A stretch of DNA of 16,674 bases from Methanobacteriota archaeon (GTDB lineage Archaea > Thermoplasmatota > Poseidoniia > Poseidoniales > Poseidoniaceae). The notes under the pieces were generated by a model that worked only from the letters and a program-made list of their open reading frames with translations, did no database searches and was not told the origin of the DNA. A program made the translations under genes and the position numbers. Positions 14,376 to 16,674 of the stretch are shown here, piece after piece (within the stretch, counting starts at the first letter, position 1; every line of letters begins with the position of its first letter). The DNA is taken from contig PAWY01000013.1 of the NCBI GenBank assembly GCA_002714305.1, positions 10,900 to 27,573 of the forward strand. The letters run 5' to 3'.

Positions 14376-15590
14376 ATGCCCGTGCCCACGACGCCACCTC
14401 CCCTTACGGACGAGGTCACGTTGGCGCGCTATCCCTTCCTTCCGCAAGCTTCGGATTGGATTCGCACCATGGCGGTCCGACACAGCATCGACCTCAACGA
14501 ACTCTTGGAAGGGCCATGGATGGAACAGGCTCGGCAACGTGCCCGCATTCGTTTGATCGATTCCGTTCAATCCAAGGAAGGCGTGCAGGTCGTGGGAGGC
14601 GACATTCACACCGAAGAGGGCCGCCTCATCGAGGCCTTTTCGTTCTATTACGCCCGATTGGTCATGTGTGCCAGTGAGGACGAACGCCTCATCGCTCGTT
14701 GGGCCCAGGCCGAAGCGGCGCGTGCAGAACAGTTGCTCATCCAGGACACAGGTAACCTCCCTGATGTTGCCAAAACCTACCTTGCGGAGGTTGAGCAGAT
14801 TTCCATCGCTTCATCAGCTCCCTCTGCTGCTTCAGGCATGGGCATGCATCAACTTCGGCAACGCCCTTCCGATGAGTGGCGCGTTGGCCTCGCCGATTTC
14901 ATCGAAATCTGTCCAAAAATCACGGGACACCGGTGGCGATTACCGAACGTGGACATTGAAAAGGGCTGGGTCAAACTCCACGGGGAGCGGCAGTATGCTT
15001 CTTCGGCGAAACTTGCTCGTTTATTGAGGGAGCGAATCAAGGCAGCCATTCAAGCTGAGACGCTTGAAAAGATGGCCGAAGTGACCACCGACCTTGCGGT
15101 ACGTCTTGCGGAACCCGTTGGTATGGTTCGTAACCTGATGGCAAACAAAGCCAGTGAGGCCATTGCGCTGGTTGGGGCAGAAGAGAGCGACTGGCCACCC
15201 TGCATGCAGAAGACCATTGCGGACCTGGCTGGAGGGGTCAACGTGAATCATTTCGGGCGGTTGTTCCTCGCTTCAATGTCCGCAACCCTCGCGCTTCCCC
15301 AAGAGTCATGTGTTGGCTTCTTCCGAGGTGCTCCAGATTTTAGTGAATCAACCACCACCTATCAGGTGCAACACGTCTACCAGCATGAATACACGCCGGC
15401 TGGCTGCGGGAAACTCAAGGTGAACCACAATTGCCCCGTCCTCCCCGGGGACAACCGTACCTGCGACCAGCCTTGGATGGACCACCCGCTCAAGTACATC
15501 CGGGCAACTCAGCGATGGAAGCGGTTGACAGAACGGCCGGTTTCAAGCGAATCCTCGGACACGGACCAACCTTCAAATTCCGAGCCGTGA
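14376..15590 (+). CDS. priL: DNA primase large subunit with 4Fe-4S cysteines
   Basis: This is the regulatory subunit of archaeal/eukaryotic primase, which helps PriS start RNA primers. The N-terminal all-alpha part includes LARYPFLPQASDWI near the start and RARIRL (about 55-60), as in PriL. The C-terminal iron-sulfur domain keeps the four conserved cysteines: C276 (PPCMQK), C344 (AGCGKLK), C353 (NHNCPV) and C363 (RTCDQP). Between them lie NHFGRLFLAS and a TTYQVQHVYQHEYTPAGC block, hallmarks of the family. The final 25 residues are a Ser/Asp/Glu-rich tail. I take ATG 14376 as the start (404 aa); a GTG at 14340 is also possible. A TATA-like CATAATCC about 25 nt upstream of the ATG suggests a leaderless transcript. 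The partner priS is not in the window. Confidence 0.92.
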   Translation: MPVPTTPPPLTDEVTLARYPFLPQASDWIRTMAVRHSIDLNELLEGPWMEQARQRARIRLIDSVQSKEGVQVVGGDIHTEEGRLIEAFSFYYARLVMCASEDERLIARWAQAEAARAEQLLIQDTGNLPDVAKTYLAEVEQISIASSAPSAASGMGMHQLRQRPSDEWRVGLADFIEICPKITGHRWRLPNVDIEKGWVKLHGERQYASSAKLARLLRERIKAAIQAETLEKMAEVTTDLAVRLAEPVGMVRNLMANKASEAIALVGAEESDWPPCMQKTIADLAGGVNVNHFGRLFLASMSATLALPQESCVGFFRGAPDFSESTTTYQVQHVYQHEYTPAGCGKLKVNHNCPVLPGDNRTCDQPWMDHPLKYIRATQRWKRLTERPVSSESSDTDQPSNSEP

Positions 15591-15616
15591 GGCCATTTGG
15601 CAGGCGTCTTCTCTAA

Positions 15617-16674
15617 ATGAAAAGAGATGAATCAACGGACATGGAGCGACAGGGCGCCGTTGACGATTCTTCGTCATCGCTCCCGTTATCCTACCGGATT
15701 GCTCGTCGGTTCTATCGATTTCTCACGAACATCTGGTTCCGCGAAATCAACATCGTTGATGATGAGAACCTCCCTCCCGAAGGTGGGCGGCTGTACATCA
15801 CATGGCATCCAAGCGGCCTCATCGACCCCATGCTGATGACGACGGTCCTGCCGGGTCGCCTCACCACGGTAGCGAAGCACACCCTCTTTCGAGTTCCTTT
15901 TCTCGGGCGGTTGCTCAAAGCATCAGGGGTTGTTCCGATTGAGCGTCCACAAGACGCCAAGGATGCAGAAGCAGCGCGACAGCGAAACGCAGACCGAATA
16001 AGCAGTCTTTCATCCACCCTTGCTCAAGGGGGAAGCGTGTTGATTTTCCCAGAGGGGGTCACGCATGCGGATGCAGGCGTACGAAGAGTGCGCTCAGGGG
16101 CGGCTCGAATCTTGCTTGCAGCCTTGCGAGAGGCCGAAGCAGCCGGACTACCCAAACCAAACGTTGTCCCCGTGGGCCTTCACTATTCGGAATCTCAACG
16201 GTTTCGAGAACGGGCAGCCGTGGTCGTTGAGCGTTCAATGGACTTGCCAGAAACCCCTCAATTGGAGGGGGATTTGGAGCAACAAGATGCAGCCGATCGG
16301 GCATGGGTGGACGAAGTAACGGAGGTCTTCAGTACCGAACTCCAACGCGTCAACCTTTCCAAAACTTCGTGGGCAGAGCGCACCATGATATGGCGAGGTC
16401 GTAGCCTGGTGTATGCAGAAAAGCAGCGTCAAGTCGGAGAAGAATTGCGAAAACCTACCTTTGCCGAATCGGTTCTTGCGGCACGACGGTTGCGCGCTGG
16501 GTGGGAATTCATGGCTGCAAGCAATCCAGAAGAAACCGAGGCCCTCGCTAAGCGCTGCCAAGACCACTTCAATGTTCTTGAACACCGGGGCATTACTCCC
16601 TACGATGTTGATGCCCGCCCAGCGCAACTTTCGCTCGCCGGATACGGGAAATACTTCTTCCAATGGCTCTGGGC
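15617..16674 (+). CDS. PlsC/Sct1-like glycerolipid acyltransferase (partial, C-terminus outside window)
   Basis: The frame is open from ATG 15617 to the right edge (352 codons, no stop). The lysophospholipid/glycerol-phosphate acyltransferase motifs are present in order: block I TWHPSGLIDP with His64 and Asp70 (an HX5D spacing, as in fungal Sct1/Gpt2-like enzymes, rather than the HX4D of most PlsC), block II GVVPIERPQDA (104-114), block III FPEGVTHADAGVRRVRSGAA (144-163), and block IV VVPVGLHYSESQRFRERA (183-200). These enzymes put acyl groups on glycerol 3-phosphate or lysophosphatidate at the membrane. Residues 200-352 are helical and charged, as in the long C-terminal regions of Sct1-like proteins. 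It starts 26 bp after priL with no Shine-Dalgarno and no clear TATA, so it may be co-transcribed with priL or have a promoter inside it. Confidence 0.85.
   Translation, partial: MKRDESTDMERQGAVDDSSSSLPLSYRIARRFYRFLTNIWFREINIVDDENLPPEGGRLYITWHPSGLIDPMLMTTVLPGRLTTVAKHTLFRVPFLGRLLKASGVVPIERPQDAKDAEAARQRNADRISSLSSTLAQGGSVLIFPEGVTHADAGVRRVRSGAARILLAALREAEAAGLPKPNVVPVGLHYSESQRFRERAAVVVERSMDLPETPQLEGDLEQQDAADRAWVDEVTEVFSTELQRVNLSKTSWAERTMIWRGRSLVYAEKQRQVGEELRKPTFAESVLAARRLRAGWEFMAASNPEETEALAKRCQDHFNVLEHRGITPYDVDARPAQLSLAGYGKYFFQWLW

Noticed and set aside
1..16674. Search for tRNA, rRNA, CRISPR arrays, insertion sequences or toxin-antitoxin and defence genes
   Set aside because: By reading alone I saw no cloverleaf, no regular direct repeats with spacers, no transposase motifs and no terminal inverted repeats. 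Gaps between genes are under 100 bp, leaving little space for undetected elements.

Overview
This window looks like a piece of a planktonic marine euryarchaeon, most likely Marine Group II (Candidatus Poseidoniales, Thermoplasmatota). The archaeal assignment is firm. The window carries the large subunit of family D DNA polymerase, an Fe-S primase large subunit, an S13-S4-S11-Rpo3 operon of archaeal type, pantoate kinase of the archaeal CoA route and an archaeal MptE-type pterin enzyme. The Marine Group II assignment is an inference from moderate GC, very compact gene packing, a secreted thrombospondin-type-3-repeat protein and a bacterial/eukaryotic-style PlsC acyltransferase beside archaeal core genes.

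Layout. 1-1994 (-): a secreted calcium-binding repeat protein, cut off at the left edge. 2090-3133 (+): a predicted nuclease of the CDIN1/C15orf41 (TPD) family. 3117-6664 (-): a block read right to left as rps13, rps4, rps11, rpoD and pantoate kinase, with a good TATA element at about 6719-6730 and a Shine-Dalgarno sequence before each of the first four genes. 6772-8694 (-): pyrE followed by a THUMP-like SAM methyltransferase. 8786-12883 (+): DP2 of PolD. 12884-13507 (-): an unrecognised two-helix membrane protein. 13558-14334 (-): MptE. 14376-15590 (+): PriL. 15617 to the right edge (+): a glycerolipid acyltransferase of the PlsC/Sct1 type, cut off by the window end.

Together the genes are mainly housekeeping: translation and transcription (S13, S4, S11, Rpo3), replication (DP2, PriL), CoA, pyrimidine and pterin biosynthesis, RNA or other methylation, and membrane lipid synthesis. 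There is no mobile element, CRISPR array, tRNA, rRNA or defence island. Genes are separated by 0-100 bp or overlap slightly, and no gene-free stretch exceeds 100 bp. The most interesting items are the CDIN1-family nuclease (an archaeal relative of a human disease protein), the Sct1-like acyltransferase in an archaeon, and the unrecognised membrane protein between two information-processing genes. I did not find a clearly new multi-gene system.
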